Of a stretch of 64,000 bases of DNA, positions 9,584 to 17,820 are shown piece after piece. Made by a program: the position numbers and the translations under genes. The stretch is from Betaproteobacteria bacterium (GTDB taxonomy: Bacteria > Pseudomonadota > Gammaproteobacteria > Burkholderiales > Casimicrobiaceae): the NCBI GenBank assembly GCA_013298765.1, contig JAAFJA010000001.1, positions 434,001-498,000 of the forward strand. The letters run 5' to 3'. Under the pieces are notes generated by a model. It was not told where the DNA came from. It ran no database searches and saw only the letters and a list, made by a program, of their open reading frames with translations. Numbering within the stretch: position 1 is the stretch's first letter; each line of letters begins with the position of its first letter.

Positions 9584-11845
9584 ATGCATCGGCTAATTGC
9601 TTTCGCGCTCGCAATCCTCTGCGCGCTTCCTTCATTCGCCCAAGAGAACACCTTCGCCGCACCGTCGAGTGCTGCAATTGGCCCGTCGCTTGATCAGTAT
9701 GTTCGTACGCTGGCGCAATCTGTAATCCCCGTCTATCGCGACGATGATCGTGCGCGCTACCTAGGGTCGCTTTTTCGATTGCAGTCCGCTGCGGGCCAGT
9801 ATCAAGCCTCGCGTGAGAGTATTGATGCGCTACGAAAGCTGCGAGGAGACGACACGAGTCAACCGCCGCTATTCCTTCAGTACGAAATTTACGCGCGCGC
9901 GAAGGAAGCGCAAGCCAGTCGAGCGCTCAGCTTCGAGAATGCCTGGCGTGAGGCGTTTTCGCAGCGCTTTGCCGAGCTCGCCAACGCCGCCGCATTGCGC
10001 GCTGAGTTCGGATTTACGGGGGGCGTACCGCGCATGCGGTCAGAGCTTGAGAGCGCGCTCACCAAAGCGCATGGGCAAACGCGTGTCTCCCTCGCTGATG
10101 CGCTACAGCTCGTGCGCGCGTGGCAGGTCTACAGCGCTTACTCCGAGTTTCAACCGCTGTTTAGATCTGCGTTGGCAGCGGACGACGCTCGCCGCTACGA
10201 CGTAGAGCGCGATCGCTTAGTACGCACACCCGATGGAGCTCAAATCTCAACATTGGTGGTTCGCCCACGAAACGCAGCCACCTTACCCACGCTTTTCAGT
10301 TTCACCATTTACGCAAACGATGATTGGTCCTGGGGAGACGCCAAGGCAGCCGCAGCGCACGGCTATGCGGGCGTGGTTTCCTACACGCGTGGAAAGGGCC
10401 GCAGCCCAGACCCGATCATCCCGTTCGATCACGACGGTGCGGATGCCACTGCGGTGATCGATTGGATTGCGGCGCAACCGTGGAGCGATGGACGCGTTGG
10501 TATGTTCGGCGGCAGCTACGTCGGGTTCACGCAATGGGCCGCGCTTAAGCACATGCCGAAAGCGCTCAAAGCGATAGCACCTTCGGCGACGGTCGCGCCT
10601 GGCATCGACGTACCGAGGGAAGGCGGCGTCTTTCTGAACTTCATGTACCCGTGGCCGTTCTACGTCACGAATAACCGATCGCTCGATGACGACACGTACG
10701 GTCAACAGGCGCGTTGGTCGAAACTCAATCGCGATTGGTATGCGAGCGGCCGCGCTTACCGCGACCTTCCAATCATTGATGGCTCACCAAACCCTTTATT
10801 TAGAAGTTGGCTTCACCATCCTCGCTACGATAGGTATTGGCAGTCACTCATTCCGCAGGGCAAGGCGTTTGCGAACATCGATATTCCCGTGCTCGCAACG
10901 ACGGGGTACTTCGACGGCGGACAAATCGGCGCACTCCACTATCTGCGCGAGCACCTCCGCCATCGCCCGAATGCAAACCATACCTTCGTGATCGGCCCTT
11001 ACGAACACTTCACGATGCAGACAGGCGTGCCGCCTGTCGTTCAGGGGTATCAAGTTGATCCGGTCGCGCGCGTTGATCTTCAGGCGCTCCGACTCGCGTG
11101 GTTTGACCACGTGCTCAAGGGTGCACCAAAACCTGAGCTCCTCAAGGACCGTATCAATTGGCAAGTCATGGGCACAAATCGATGGCGACATGCGCCAACG
11201 ATTGAGGCGATGAGTCCGAAGAAAGAGCGCTTCTTTCTCACGCCGGGCGCTACGTCTGTAACAAACATTCTTTCGCGTCAACCGGCGCCGCGCAAGTCTT
11301 CGAAGCAGCGTGTTGACTTCCGCGATCGCAGCGGTGCCGATTGGAAAGCCGCGGAGACAGTTCGCTACAACACACTCGATCCGCGCGCCGGACTTGTTTA
11401 CGCGAGCGAGCCATTCGAGCGAGATGCAGAACTCTCGGGCGAGTTTTCCGGGCAACTCAACTTCACCATGAACAAGCGCGATGTTGATGTTGCGCTAACC
11501 GTGTATGAGCTCAACGCTCGCGGAGAGTATCTCGAGCTCGCGTGGTGGATTCAGCGCGCGAGTTATGGCAAAGACCGCAGCGTTCGCCAGCTGCTTCGTC
11601 CAGGCGTGCCGCACTTGCTCGCGATTAAAGACACGCGATTGCTCGGCCGAAAGTTTGACGCAGGCAGCCGAATTGTGGTGACCCTGGGCGTTATCAATCA
11701 GCCCGACAGGCAGCTCAACCTCGGCAGCGGTAAAGACCCGAGCGACGAAACCATTCGCGACGCCGGTGCGCCGCTCGTCATCACATGGCGTGGCGACAGC
11801 TTTCTCGATCTTCCGCTGCGCGAGGCGAGTACTCCGAAGCAATAG
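9584..11845 (+). CDS. Exported CocE/NonD family hydrolase (X-Pro dipeptidyl-peptidase S15 type)
   Basis: Serine hydrolase of the CocE / X-Pro dipeptidyl-peptidase (S15) superfamily; members cleave acyl-peptides, esters or lactam side chains, and the substrate cannot be told from sequence. The N-terminus is a signal peptide (LIAFALAILCALPSFA) followed by ~180 helical residues. The alpha/beta-hydrolase core starts near DGAQISTLVVRPRN. The nucleophile S311 lies in M-F-G-G-S-Y-V-G, with LATTGYFDGGQIGALHYL and the GPYEHF histidine later in the core. The last ~200 residues form the jelly-roll C-terminal domain (ELSGEFSGQLNFT). The length of 753 residues is long for CocE because of the extra N-terminal helices. 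The gene is solitary and convergent with the next. Confidence 0.9.
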   Translation: MHRLIAFALAILCALPSFAQENTFAAPSSAAIGPSLDQYVRTLAQSVIPVYRDDDRARYLGSLFRLQSAAGQYQASRESIDALRKLRGDDTSQPPLFLQYEIYARAKEAQASRALSFENAWREAFSQRFAELANAAALRAEFGFTGGVPRMRSELESALTKAHGQTRVSLADALQLVRAWQVYSAYSEFQPLFRSALAADDARRYDVERDRLVRTPDGAQISTLVVRPRNAATLPTLFSFTIYANDDWSWGDAKAAAAHGYAGVVSYTRGKGRSPDPIIPFDHDGADATAVIDWIAAQPWSDGRVGMFGGSYVGFTQWAALKHMPKALKAIAPSATVAPGIDVPREGGVFLNFMYPWPFYVTNNRSLDDDTYGQQARWSKLNRDWYASGRAYRDLPIIDGSPNPLFRSWLHHPRYDRYWQSLIPQGKAFANIDIPVLATTGYFDGGQIGALHYLREHLRHRPNANHTFVIGPYEHFTMQTGVPPVVQGYQVDPVARVDLQALRLAWFDHVLKGAPKPELLKDRINWQVMGTNRWRHAPTIEAMSPKKERFFLTPGATSVTNILSRQPAPRKSSKQRVDFRDRSGADWKAAETVRYNTLDPRAGLVYASEPFERDAELSGEFSGQLNFTMNKRDVDVALTVYELNARGEYLELAWWIQRASYGKDRSVRQLLRPGVPHLLAIKDTRLLGRKFDAGSRIVVTLGVINQPDRQLNLGSGKDPSDETIRDAGAPLVITWRGDSFLDLPLREASTPKQ

Positions 11846-11976
11846 CGTTAGAGCGTTGTCGCGAACGCGAAGAAAATCGACGCGCCCAGACGCCTACACA
11901 TAAAGCGGGCTTGTCCCAATTTAGCTAGGGCTATACGCGGTTTTTGCTGCATTTCAACTACAGTTTTCCTCGCGTC

Positions 11977-11999
11977 TAGCCCATTAAAATAATGGGCTA
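11977..11999. repeat. Perfect hairpin between convergent genes
   Basis: TAGCCCATT (11977-11985), a 5-nt AT loop and AATGGGCTA (11991-11999) form a perfect 9-bp stem. It sits between the 3' ends of two convergent genes, so it could act as a bidirectional transcript end, though no T-run follows. Its TGGGCTA arm also occurs in other intergenic gaps of the window, and GTCCCAATTTAGCTAGGG lies just upstream (11913-11930). Confidence 0.5.
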
Positions 12000-12024
12000 T
12001 AGCCGATTATTTGTCAGGTAAACG

Positions 12025-13713
12025 TTACTTCACGCGCTTCCCCGGCAGGCGACGCCCCTTCTGAATCAGAATCACATCGGTCGCCTCGCCCGAGGCAGCG
12101 CGCGTGAACTCAAGCTGCGCGTCAATCACTTTGAGAAAAAACAATCGATCCGATTCGGCGAAGATTTCGTTTGCCGATTGACCGGTCGCTTGCGCCATCA
12201 GCCGACTACCCTCACGGCGAATCGTGATCGATAACTGCGGTGTCAATTGGTATTCGCCAACCACCGAATCAAGCTGCGCGTCACTCAATCGAATGGCGGT
12301 GCGCTCCTTCGGTGGTGTGCTTGAGATGCGCTGCGATGTCGACGCGGTGCCTTGCTGCGTGATCGTCATCGACACGACTTCACCACTCGCATTGCGATTG
12401 AAGCGGAGGGTCGATAACGTGTTCTCGATGAAGTATTCGCTCGCAGATGTTGGCTGAATCTGAAGCCTTGGGCGACCGGTTCGTTGCAGATACATCGTTT
12501 CACCGTCGCGCCTGATCGTGCGAGTTTCTTTCTCGTCAATCTTGTAGACGCCCACCACTTCGTCGAGCGTTTTGGCATCCAGCTTGACGGCCTTCATTTC
12601 GGGATACGGATCTCCGACTCCGATTGCAGCGAGTTTTTCCGCGAGTACGCTCGGAGGCACCGGAACCGCGTTGGAATTGGCAAGCACTGCGACGAATACT
12701 CGATCACCTGGCACTCGAATCACCTGAGAGAGAAATCCGTTGATTGCACCGCCATGCTCAGCGGATTCGCGTCCGCGCAGTTTGCCGATGTTCCAGCCGT
12801 AGCCATAGCTCGTTTTGTTGCCGTTAGTCAATGTGTATGGTGTAAACACACGCTTCCATGTTTCGGCTTTGAGCAGCCTTCCATTGGTCACCGCGTCGTC
12901 CCAGCGCGCGAGATCATCGATGGTCGATATCAGCGCACCGGCAGCGTAAGGCTGACTCATGTGCACGCTCGCACCAATTGGAATCACTTTGTCTTGCCGA
13001 CGACCGTAGCCTTCGATGCGCTTCCCGCCGCCCGCGCGTTCAAAACCCTCGTAGGCAGAGTCCTTCATACCTAGCGGTATGAAAATCTGCTTTGCCAGAA
13101 ATTCCGCATAGCTCATCCCGGATACCTGCTCCACGATCGCGCCGAGCAGAAAGTAGCCGGAGTTGTTGTAGCGATACTGACTGCCCGGTTTGAACTCAAG
13201 CGGATCGTTCTTGAAGGCTTCGATCATCTGCGCGACTGATCTGGCTTCTGCCATCGTCTGGCCGTACTCAGGCTTGTTTGTGTAGCTCGGAATACCGGAG
13301 GTATGCGTCAAGAGATGTTCGATCGTGATCTGTTCCGCAGGCGCCGGGTAATTGGATAAGCGTTTGGTAATGTCGTCGCGAACGCTCAACTTTCCTTGCT
13401 CTTCCAGCATCATGATCGCGACCGCAGTAAATTGCTTGGTCACGCTGCCGATCCGTAGAACTGCCTCGGGCGTCATCGCCGCTTGCTTCTCGACGTCGGC
13501 CAGGCCATAGGCTTTGCGCAGAAGCGTTTTGCCATCCTTCACGACGATGACCGTGGCACCGGGTTGATCCGGCTTGTAGTGCGACGCCGCTGCCGTGTCG
13601 AGCGATTGCGTGGACGATGCGCTGTTCGCGTGTGCGTGAGGCGCAAGACACAGTGTGACTGTGGCGAGTGAGGCAGCGACAAAGAATCGGAATGGCGTAC
13701 GTAGACAGTTCAT
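12025..13713 (-). CDS. Exported serine hydrolase, class C beta-lactamase / D-aminopeptidase fold
   Basis: Penicillin-binding-protein-like hydrolase exported by an N-terminal signal peptide (VAASLATVTLCLAPHAHA). The three catalytic elements are visible: S90-V-T-K93, Y182-N-N184 and a late H-G-G-A-I-N-G box. The beta-lactamase-fold domain covers about residues 45-365. The remaining ~200 residues hold two copies of a beta-rich module, each opening with a VVG(V/E)Y(K/Q)... strand (LDEVVGVYKI, LDSVVGEYQL), as in the 560-residue EstB/D-aminopeptidase-like proteins. Substrate is uncertain: D-amino acid peptides, esters or a regulatory role. The gene stands alone with 110 bp before the next gene. Confidence 0.9.
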   Translation of the reverse strand: MNCLRTPFRFFVAASLATVTLCLAPHAHANSASSTQSLDTAAASHYKPDQPGATVIVVKDGKTLLRKAYGLADVEKQAAMTPEAVLRIGSVTKQFTAVAIMMLEEQGKLSVRDDITKRLSNYPAPAEQITIEHLLTHTSGIPSYTNKPEYGQTMAEARSVAQMIEAFKNDPLEFKPGSQYRYNNSGYFLLGAIVEQVSGMSYAEFLAKQIFIPLGMKDSAYEGFERAGGGKRIEGYGRRQDKVIPIGASVHMSQPYAAGALISTIDDLARWDDAVTNGRLLKAETWKRVFTPYTLTNGNKTSYGYGWNIGKLRGRESAEHGGAINGFLSQVIRVPGDRVFVAVLANSNAVPVPPSVLAEKLAAIGVGDPYPEMKAVKLDAKTLDEVVGVYKIDEKETRTIRRDGETMYLQRTGRPRLQIQPTSASEYFIENTLSTLRFNRNASGEVVSMTITQQGTASTSQRISSTPPKERTAIRLSDAQLDSVVGEYQLTPQLSITIRREGSRLMAQATGQSANEIFAESDRLFFLKVIDAQLEFTRAASGEATDVILIQKGRRLPGKRVK

Positions 13714-13821
13714 GGGCTAGCGTCAGAAAGAAACCCGCGAACGTTATCGCTCTAGCTCTATCTTGACGCGCGCGGTGCGACCACTCGTCAACAGCGCCGA
13801 TGAATCGCGGGAGCTCCACTT

Positions 13822-14013
13822 CTACCCCGGCGCGCCATCGTCTCGATCTTTTGATCGGCTTTGAGCGCGTCCCCGCGCTCGGAGCGCCTCCCGTAGAAGG
13901 TACTCCACTTGCGCGTTAGCGCTCCTAAGCTCTTGCGCAGCCAGCCGCTCGATCTGCTCCCAGAGGATGGGGTCGATTCGAAGCGGAAAGCTTTTCTTGC
14001 CAGGGCTCGCCAT
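13822..14013 (-). CDS. Small Arc-type ribbon-helix-helix protein
   Basis: A 63-residue protein with an Arc/MetJ-like ribbon-helix-helix core: strand KKSFPLRIDPILWEQI, then two helices (ERLAAQEL, NAQVEYLLREALRA), followed by a basic tail. Such proteins usually bind palindromic DNA as dimers of dimers. It is the last gene of a three-gene block with an SPFH protein and a small membrane protein. No toxin neighbour is present, so it is more likely a regulator of this block than an antitoxin. The 16-bp palindrome before the SPFH gene is the obvious candidate site. Confidence 0.75.
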   Translation of the reverse strand: MASPGKKSFPLRIDPILWEQIERLAAQELRSANAQVEYLLREALRARGRAQSRSKDRDDGAPG

Positions 14014-14030
14014 GTATCGCTGGATGACCG

Positions 14031-14504
14031 TTAGAGTCGCTGGCCAACGCGGTTGGCGAGCATCGAAAACAAGCGATCGTGATCGTTGCTGCCAATCCTG
14101 AACGTCTTACCGTTTCGAAGCGTGATGCGCACACCGTCGGCACCACCTGCGGAATAAACCCAACCTTCTCTGGAGAACTTAACGCCAGAGCCGCCAACGC
14201 CGGTCACTTTGCATTTCTCCACCGCGACAATTTCAGTCAACGCCGCGTGCCAGCGCGGAAACCCAAGCCAGCCGTATTGCCAACGCAAGTAATCGCGGTC
14301 AATCGACACTACAAAACGCCCGAGCAATACGAGCACGCTCACGTCAACTACGGCCAACACCACCAGGCCGATGTTTCGTTGCGCGTCGCCGCTCGTCCAA
14401 ACGATGAGGAACGACGCGGGGGCGACCAGCAACATGATCAACCAAAGCGCCTTGAACCACTGCGCGTTGCGATAGGTTACGGACGAGACAGATGCGGACG
14501 ACAT
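14031..14504 (-). CDS. Small two-helix membrane protein with PH-like C-terminal domain
   Basis: The 157-residue protein has two adjacent transmembrane helices near the N-terminus (ALWLIMLLVAPASFLIVW and IGLVVLAVVDVSVLVLLG). A cytoplasmic beta-rich domain follows, with the feel of a bacterial PH-like fold (VVSIDRDYLRWQYGW, then GVRITLRNGKTFRIGS). No enzyme motif is present. It lies 15 bp after the SPFH gene and 17 bp before the ribbon-helix-helix gene, so the three are almost certainly one operon. The function is unknown; a membrane partner of the SPFH protein is a reasonable guess. Confidence 0.75.
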   Translation of the reverse strand: MSSASVSSVTYRNAQWFKALWLIMLLVAPASFLIVWTSGDAQRNIGLVVLAVVDVSVLVLLGRFVVSIDRDYLRWQYGWLGFPRWHAALTEIVAVEKCKVTGVGGSGVKFSREGWVYSAGGADGVRITLRNGKTFRIGSNDHDRLFSMLANRVGQRL

Positions 14505-14519
14505 GGATACTCCTCGCGA

Positions 14520-15428
14520 CTAGCTATAGAGCGTGCCCGTGTTCACAATCGGCTGCGTGTCTTTGTCGGAACAGAGAACGACGAGCAAGTTACTCACCAT
14601 CGCAGCTTTGCGCTCATCATCCAGGTCAACGATTTTCTTTTCCGAGAGTCCTTTGAGTGCAGCTTCGACCATACTCACCGCGCCGTGCACAATCTTTTGG
14701 CGCGCGCTGATAATTGCTTCGGCTTGCTGACGACGCAACATGACTTGCGCGATTTCGGGCGCGTACGCAAGGTGGCTCAATTTTGCATCTTCAACAATCA
14801 CGCCCGCATCGGCGAAGCGATCTTGCAATTCCGATTTCAAGGCGTTAACCACCGCAGCCCCCTGTCGCAAGGTAGGCTCACCCTCGGCCAAATCCTCTCC
14901 TTCGTCATAGGCGAACTGCGTTGCGACGTGCCTTAGCGCGGCTTCCGCTTGCACTTTCACGTAGTGCTCGTAGTCATCGACCTGAAAGAGCGCTTGCGCC
15001 GTGTCTTCCACCCGCCAGACGACGACCGCTGAGATCTCGACTGGGTTACCGCGCTTGTCGTTCACCTTGAGCGTGGGCGCGTTTAAATTGCGCTGACGCA
15101 GACTCAACTTGCGTTTCACGTAAAACGGATTCGCCCAGCGCAAGCCTTCGGCGCGGTCGGTGCCGACGTATTCGCCAAAGAGCGTAAGGATCGCCGATTC
15201 ATTCGGTTGAAGCATGTAGAGCCCTGCGAGCACGAGTGCGCCAGTGATGATCAGCACGACCCGCATAGCGATACCCGCTGCGCCCCCAGCCAATGGCGCG
15301 AGAAAAAAGCTCAACAGCGGCGCGATCACGAGAACCGCGCCCAGCGCAGCCATCGCGTAACCATTCGCGGTCGTTGCGGTCTTTTCGCGGTATTGAATTG
15401 CGCCCGAAGCAGATTTGTTGGTAGCCAT
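14520..15428 (-). CDS. SPFH / band-7 domain membrane protein
   Basis: Stomatin/prohibitin/flotillin-type membrane scaffold. Two N-terminal hydrophobic helices (about residues 25-75) lead into the SPFH domain (LQPNESAILTLFGEYVGTDR through VEISAVVVWRVEDTAQALF). A helical region follows (ALKSELQDRFADAGVIVEDA, then MLRRQQAEAIISARQKIV), typical of the oligomerising part. The length of 302 residues is normal. The start is supported by GAGGG seven bases before the ATG. A perfect 16-bp palindrome lies 36-51 bp upstream of the ATG. It is the first gene of an operon with a small membrane protein and an Arc-like DNA-binding protein, which suggests an auto-regulated membrane-stress or membrane-organisation unit. 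Confidence 0.88.
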   Translation of the reverse strand: MATNKSASGAIQYREKTATTANGYAMAALGAVLVIAPLLSFFLAPLAGGAAGIAMRVVLIITGALVLAGLYMLQPNESAILTLFGEYVGTDRAEGLRWANPFYVKRKLSLRQRNLNAPTLKVNDKRGNPVEISAVVVWRVEDTAQALFQVDDYEHYVKVQAEAALRHVATQFAYDEGEDLAEGEPTLRQGAAVVNALKSELQDRFADAGVIVEDAKLSHLAYAPEIAQVMLRRQQAEAIISARQKIVHGAVSMVEAALKGLSEKKIVDLDDERKAAMVSNLLVVLCSDKDTQPIVNTGTLYS

Positions 15429-15759
15429 TTCGCATCCCTCTTTTCTTGTTTAAGAAAGAAATCAAAGTGATATCACTTTAGTTTCATGAAGAGCTCACCG
15501 CAATTAGTGAACGACGAATCGCGGCTTCCTGCGATGAAGCGCGGGTTTTATTCGAAAATGCAGCTATAGCGACTAATGAACGCTTTTCTCGGCGCTAAGC
15601 GAAAAATCACTCTGATTTCAATAATAAGCAAAAAAGTCATCGAGCCTTTGATAAGTAGTTCGCTCCACACTAGCGTTACTAGTAGTGCAGAGAACAAATA
15701 AGCATGAAACGAGTACGGCGCGTCAAGCAGCTCGCGACGACACAAATGCGCAACAAATC
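15429..15759. other. Intergenic region upstream of the SPFH operon
   Basis: About 330 bp, AT-rich, without a credible gene. It holds the SPFH leader and palindrome at its left end. Further right are short inverted repeats, such as CACTA...TAGTG around 15668-15690. No terminator with a clear T-run is visible after the SnoaL-like gene. Confidence 0.5.
15464..15479. promoter_or_regulatory. Palindromic operator candidate of the SPFH operon
   Basis: AAAGTGATATCACTTT is a perfect 16-bp palindrome 36-51 bp before the SPFH ATG, where it would overlap the core promoter. Ribbon-helix-helix regulators favour such short symmetric sites, and the operon encodes one. The link between protein and site is inference. 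Confidence 0.55.
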
Positions 15760-16272
15760 CTACGGCTTCGGCATGCGACTCAAATGCTCGTGCATGATTT
15801 GCCAGCGATCACCTTCGCGCACGAGCACACGCGTCCCGCGCCCCTGAATGCGAAAGCTCTTTCCTTGTGAGACGCCTTCCCAATTCCAGTTGTAGGTTGC
15901 CGCTGCGGAGTGCGTGTCTGTAGCGACGACGACAATGTCGCTCAAGAAGAACTTCTCTTCCTCAGGCGCTCCGCTTGAGGATGCCCACGTTTTTTCGAAC
16001 GCAGCGCGAATCGCTCGGCGCCCAATGAAGTCGCCATCGTTGAAGCGAAAGATCGCGCGCTCGTGAACCATGTCGGAAACGAGATCGAAGTTTTTCTTTC
16101 GAGCGAGCGCTTCGAAATGATTGAGAAAGTCGATGACGGCTTGGTGGCTCATACGATAATTCTCCTTCGGGTTGACCTGCACTGTCGAGGGCGCTGCGCT
16201 TTGCGCAGGCAAGGACGAAGCAGCGCACACAGCGACGAGAAAAAGGGCGAAGCGTGCGGTAATCGTTTTCAT
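15760..16272 (-). CDS. Exported SnoaL-like / NTF2-fold protein
   Basis: A 170-residue protein with a signal peptide (FALFLVAVCAASSLPAQS) and one NTF2-like cone domain of the SnoaL/DUF4440 type. The usual pattern is visible: an opening helix (VIDFLNHFEALARKKNFDLV), then AIFRFNDGDFIGRRAIRAAF, and closing strands (AAATYNWNWEG, then GRGTRVLVREGDRWQIMHEH). The family includes steroid isomerases, polyketide cyclases and binding proteins without enzyme activity; no specific catalytic set can be assigned. It is a single gene 140 bp downstream of the CoA-transferase operon. Confidence 0.8.
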   Translation of the reverse strand: MKTITARFALFLVAVCAASSLPAQSAAPSTVQVNPKENYRMSHQAVIDFLNHFEALARKKNFDLVSDMVHERAIFRFNDGDFIGRRAIRAAFEKTWASSSGAPEEEKFFLSDIVVVATDTHSAAATYNWNWEGVSQGKSFRIQGRGTRVLVREGDRWQIMHEHLSRMPKP

Positions 16273-16414
16273 CGCAGCGATTTTAGGGATGCGTTAAATG
16301 AAGCGCCGGGCAACGTGCACTGCTGACGATATCGCACAGCGCGTCGCACCAGAATCCGCCTCTGGGGCCGTCTAGTCAGTTTCTCTTTCGTTGAACTATG
16401 ACCGCGATGACAGC

Positions 16415-17053
16415 CTATCGAATCAACACACCGATCATGCTTGTTAACGTCTCGCGAGATAGACCATCAACCGCTTCGATCAATTGGAATCCATCGCGCG
16501 TCACATCGAACACACCGTGATCGGTGTAGACGCGGGAGACACAGCCCACGCCCGTGATCGGGTAGCTGCACTGCTCCACGAGTTTGCACGCCCCTTCTTT
16601 GGTGAAGAGTTCCATCATCACCCAGGTTTGCTTTGCGCCGACGGCTAAGTCCATCGCGCCACCCACAGCGGGAATGTCGTCGGGATTGCCGGTGTGCCAA
16701 TTCGCCAGATCGCCGTTGGCGGCCACCTGAAACGCGCCGAGTACCGCGATGTCCAGATGTCCGGCGCGCATCATCGCGAACGAATCGGCGCTGTGAAAAT
16801 ACGATCCACCGGGGAGCAGCGTCACGGGTTGTTTGCCCGCATTGATGAGATCAAAGTCTTCGCTGCCTTTTGCCGGCGCGGGCCCCATACCAAGCAAGCC
16901 ATTTTCGCTCTGGAGGAACACCTCTTTTGTCGGCGACAGGTGATTCGCGACGAGCGTTGGCAATCCGATGCCAAGGTTGACGTACGCGCCTTCGGGAATG
17001 TCTTGAGCAACCCGGGCGGCCAATTGCTCGCGTGAGAGCTTCGCGTAGCTCAT
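16415..17053 (-). CDS. pcaJ: 3-oxoacid (3-oxoadipate) CoA-transferase, subunit B
   Basis: Beta subunit of a family I CoA-transferase; in this setting it should move CoA from succinyl-CoA to 3-oxoadipate, the second-last step of protocatechuate degradation. The 212 residues are the usual length. The opening shows YVNLGIGLPTLVANHL, and S-E-N-G-L-L-G carries the catalytic glutamate. The start codon overlaps the subunit A stop by 4 bp, so the two subunits are coupled. A succinyl-CoA:acetoacetate transferase is equally compatible with the sequence; the 3-oxoadipate choice rests on the pca genes in the same region. Confidence 0.85.
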   Translation of the reverse strand: MSYAKLSREQLAARVAQDIPEGAYVNLGIGLPTLVANHLSPTKEVFLQSENGLLGMGPAPAKGSEDFDLINAGKQPVTLLPGGSYFHSADSFAMMRAGHLDIAVLGAFQVAANGDLANWHTGNPDDIPAVGGAMDLAVGAKQTWVMMELFTKEGACKLVEQCSYPITGVGCVSRVYTDHGVFDVTRDGFQLIEAVDGLSRETLTSMIGVLIR

Positions 17054-17745
17054 GATTTGATTCCTGACGCTGCCGTGGTGGAGCGGGCAATTTTCACTAC
17101 GCGCTGAACAAAGATGCCGGGCGTCACGATCACTTCGGGATCCAGTTCGCCGAGTTCGACGACTTCGTGCACTGACGCAACCGTTGTCTTCGCAGCCATT
17201 GCCATCACTGGCCCAAAATTACGCGCAGCCATTCGATAGGTCAGGTTGCCCCAACAATCACCACGCTCAGCCTTCACGAGCGCGAAGTCGCCGTGAATCG
17301 GAGATTCGAGCACATACATTTGCCCGTTGATCTCGCGCACTTCTTTACCTTTCGCAAGCTCAGTGCCGTAGCCCACACGCGTAAAAAATCCGCCGATGCC
17401 GGCGCCCGCAGCGCGGATGCGCTCTGCGAGGTTGCCTTGCGGCACGAGCTCTAGCTCAACTTTACCCGCGCGGTAGAGACCATCGAAAACGTAGGAATCT
17501 GCCTGTCGCGGGAACGAGCAAATCACCTTTCGTACCCGTCCGGCCTTCAGCAATGCGGCAAGCCCAAACTCCGCGTTTCCCGCGTTGTTTGCGACGACGG
17601 TGAGGTTACTCGCACCTTGTGCAATCAACCCGTCGATCAATTCATTGGGCATGCCAGCGCCGCCAAAACCACCCACGAGAACGGTGGCACCATCCTTCAC
17701 GTCGGCGAGCGACGCCTCAATTGATGGGGAAATTTTCGAGATCAT
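17050..17745 (-). CDS. pcaI: 3-oxoacid (3-oxoadipate) CoA-transferase, subunit A
   Basis: Alpha subunit of the same enzyme. The 231 residues include the glycine-rich GATVLVGGFGGAGMPNELID signature, the ASNLTVVANNAGN strand and GGFFTRVGYGTELAKGKEVR typical of ScoA/PcaI. It overlaps pcaJ by 4 bp. It follows the binding-protein gene of the ABC transporter after a 75-bp gap holding a strong hairpin. It is therefore either the distal part of the hydroaromatic operon with reduced read-through, or has its own promoter. The specific substrate is inferred from context. Confidence 0.85.
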   Translation of the reverse strand: MISKISPSIEASLADVKDGATVLVGGFGGAGMPNELIDGLIAQGASNLTVVANNAGNAEFGLAALLKAGRVRKVICSFPRQADSYVFDGLYRAGKVELELVPQGNLAERIRAAGAGIGGFFTRVGYGTELAKGKEVREINGQMYVLESPIHGDFALVKAERGDCWGNLTYRMAARNFGPVMAMAAKTTVASVHEVVELGELDPEVIVTPGIFVQRVVKIARSTTAASGIKS

Positions 17746-17767
17746 TGCTGTGAGAAGTCTCCAAACG

Positions 17768-17796
17768 AAGAAGCGGCTGGTGAGCCGCTTCTTTTT
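17768..17796 (-). terminator. Hairpin between the ABC binding-protein gene and pcaI
   Basis: AAGAAGCGGCT (17768-17778) and AGCCGCTTCTT (17783-17793) form a perfect 11-bp stem with a 4-nt loop. In the transcription direction (minus) the tail is TTCTTCGTTT, a modest U-rich run. It may act as a partial terminator that lowers expression of the CoA-transferase genes, or as an RNA-stabilising 3' structure for the abundant binding-protein message. Confidence 0.65.
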
Positions 17797-17820
17797 ATCG
17801 CAATTGGCGCGCGACGATGT

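Noticed and set aside
13822-14013. Small ribbon-helix-helix protein as a toxin-antitoxin antitoxin
   Set aside because: There is no toxin-sized partner; the neighbours are an SPFH protein and a membrane protein in the same operon.
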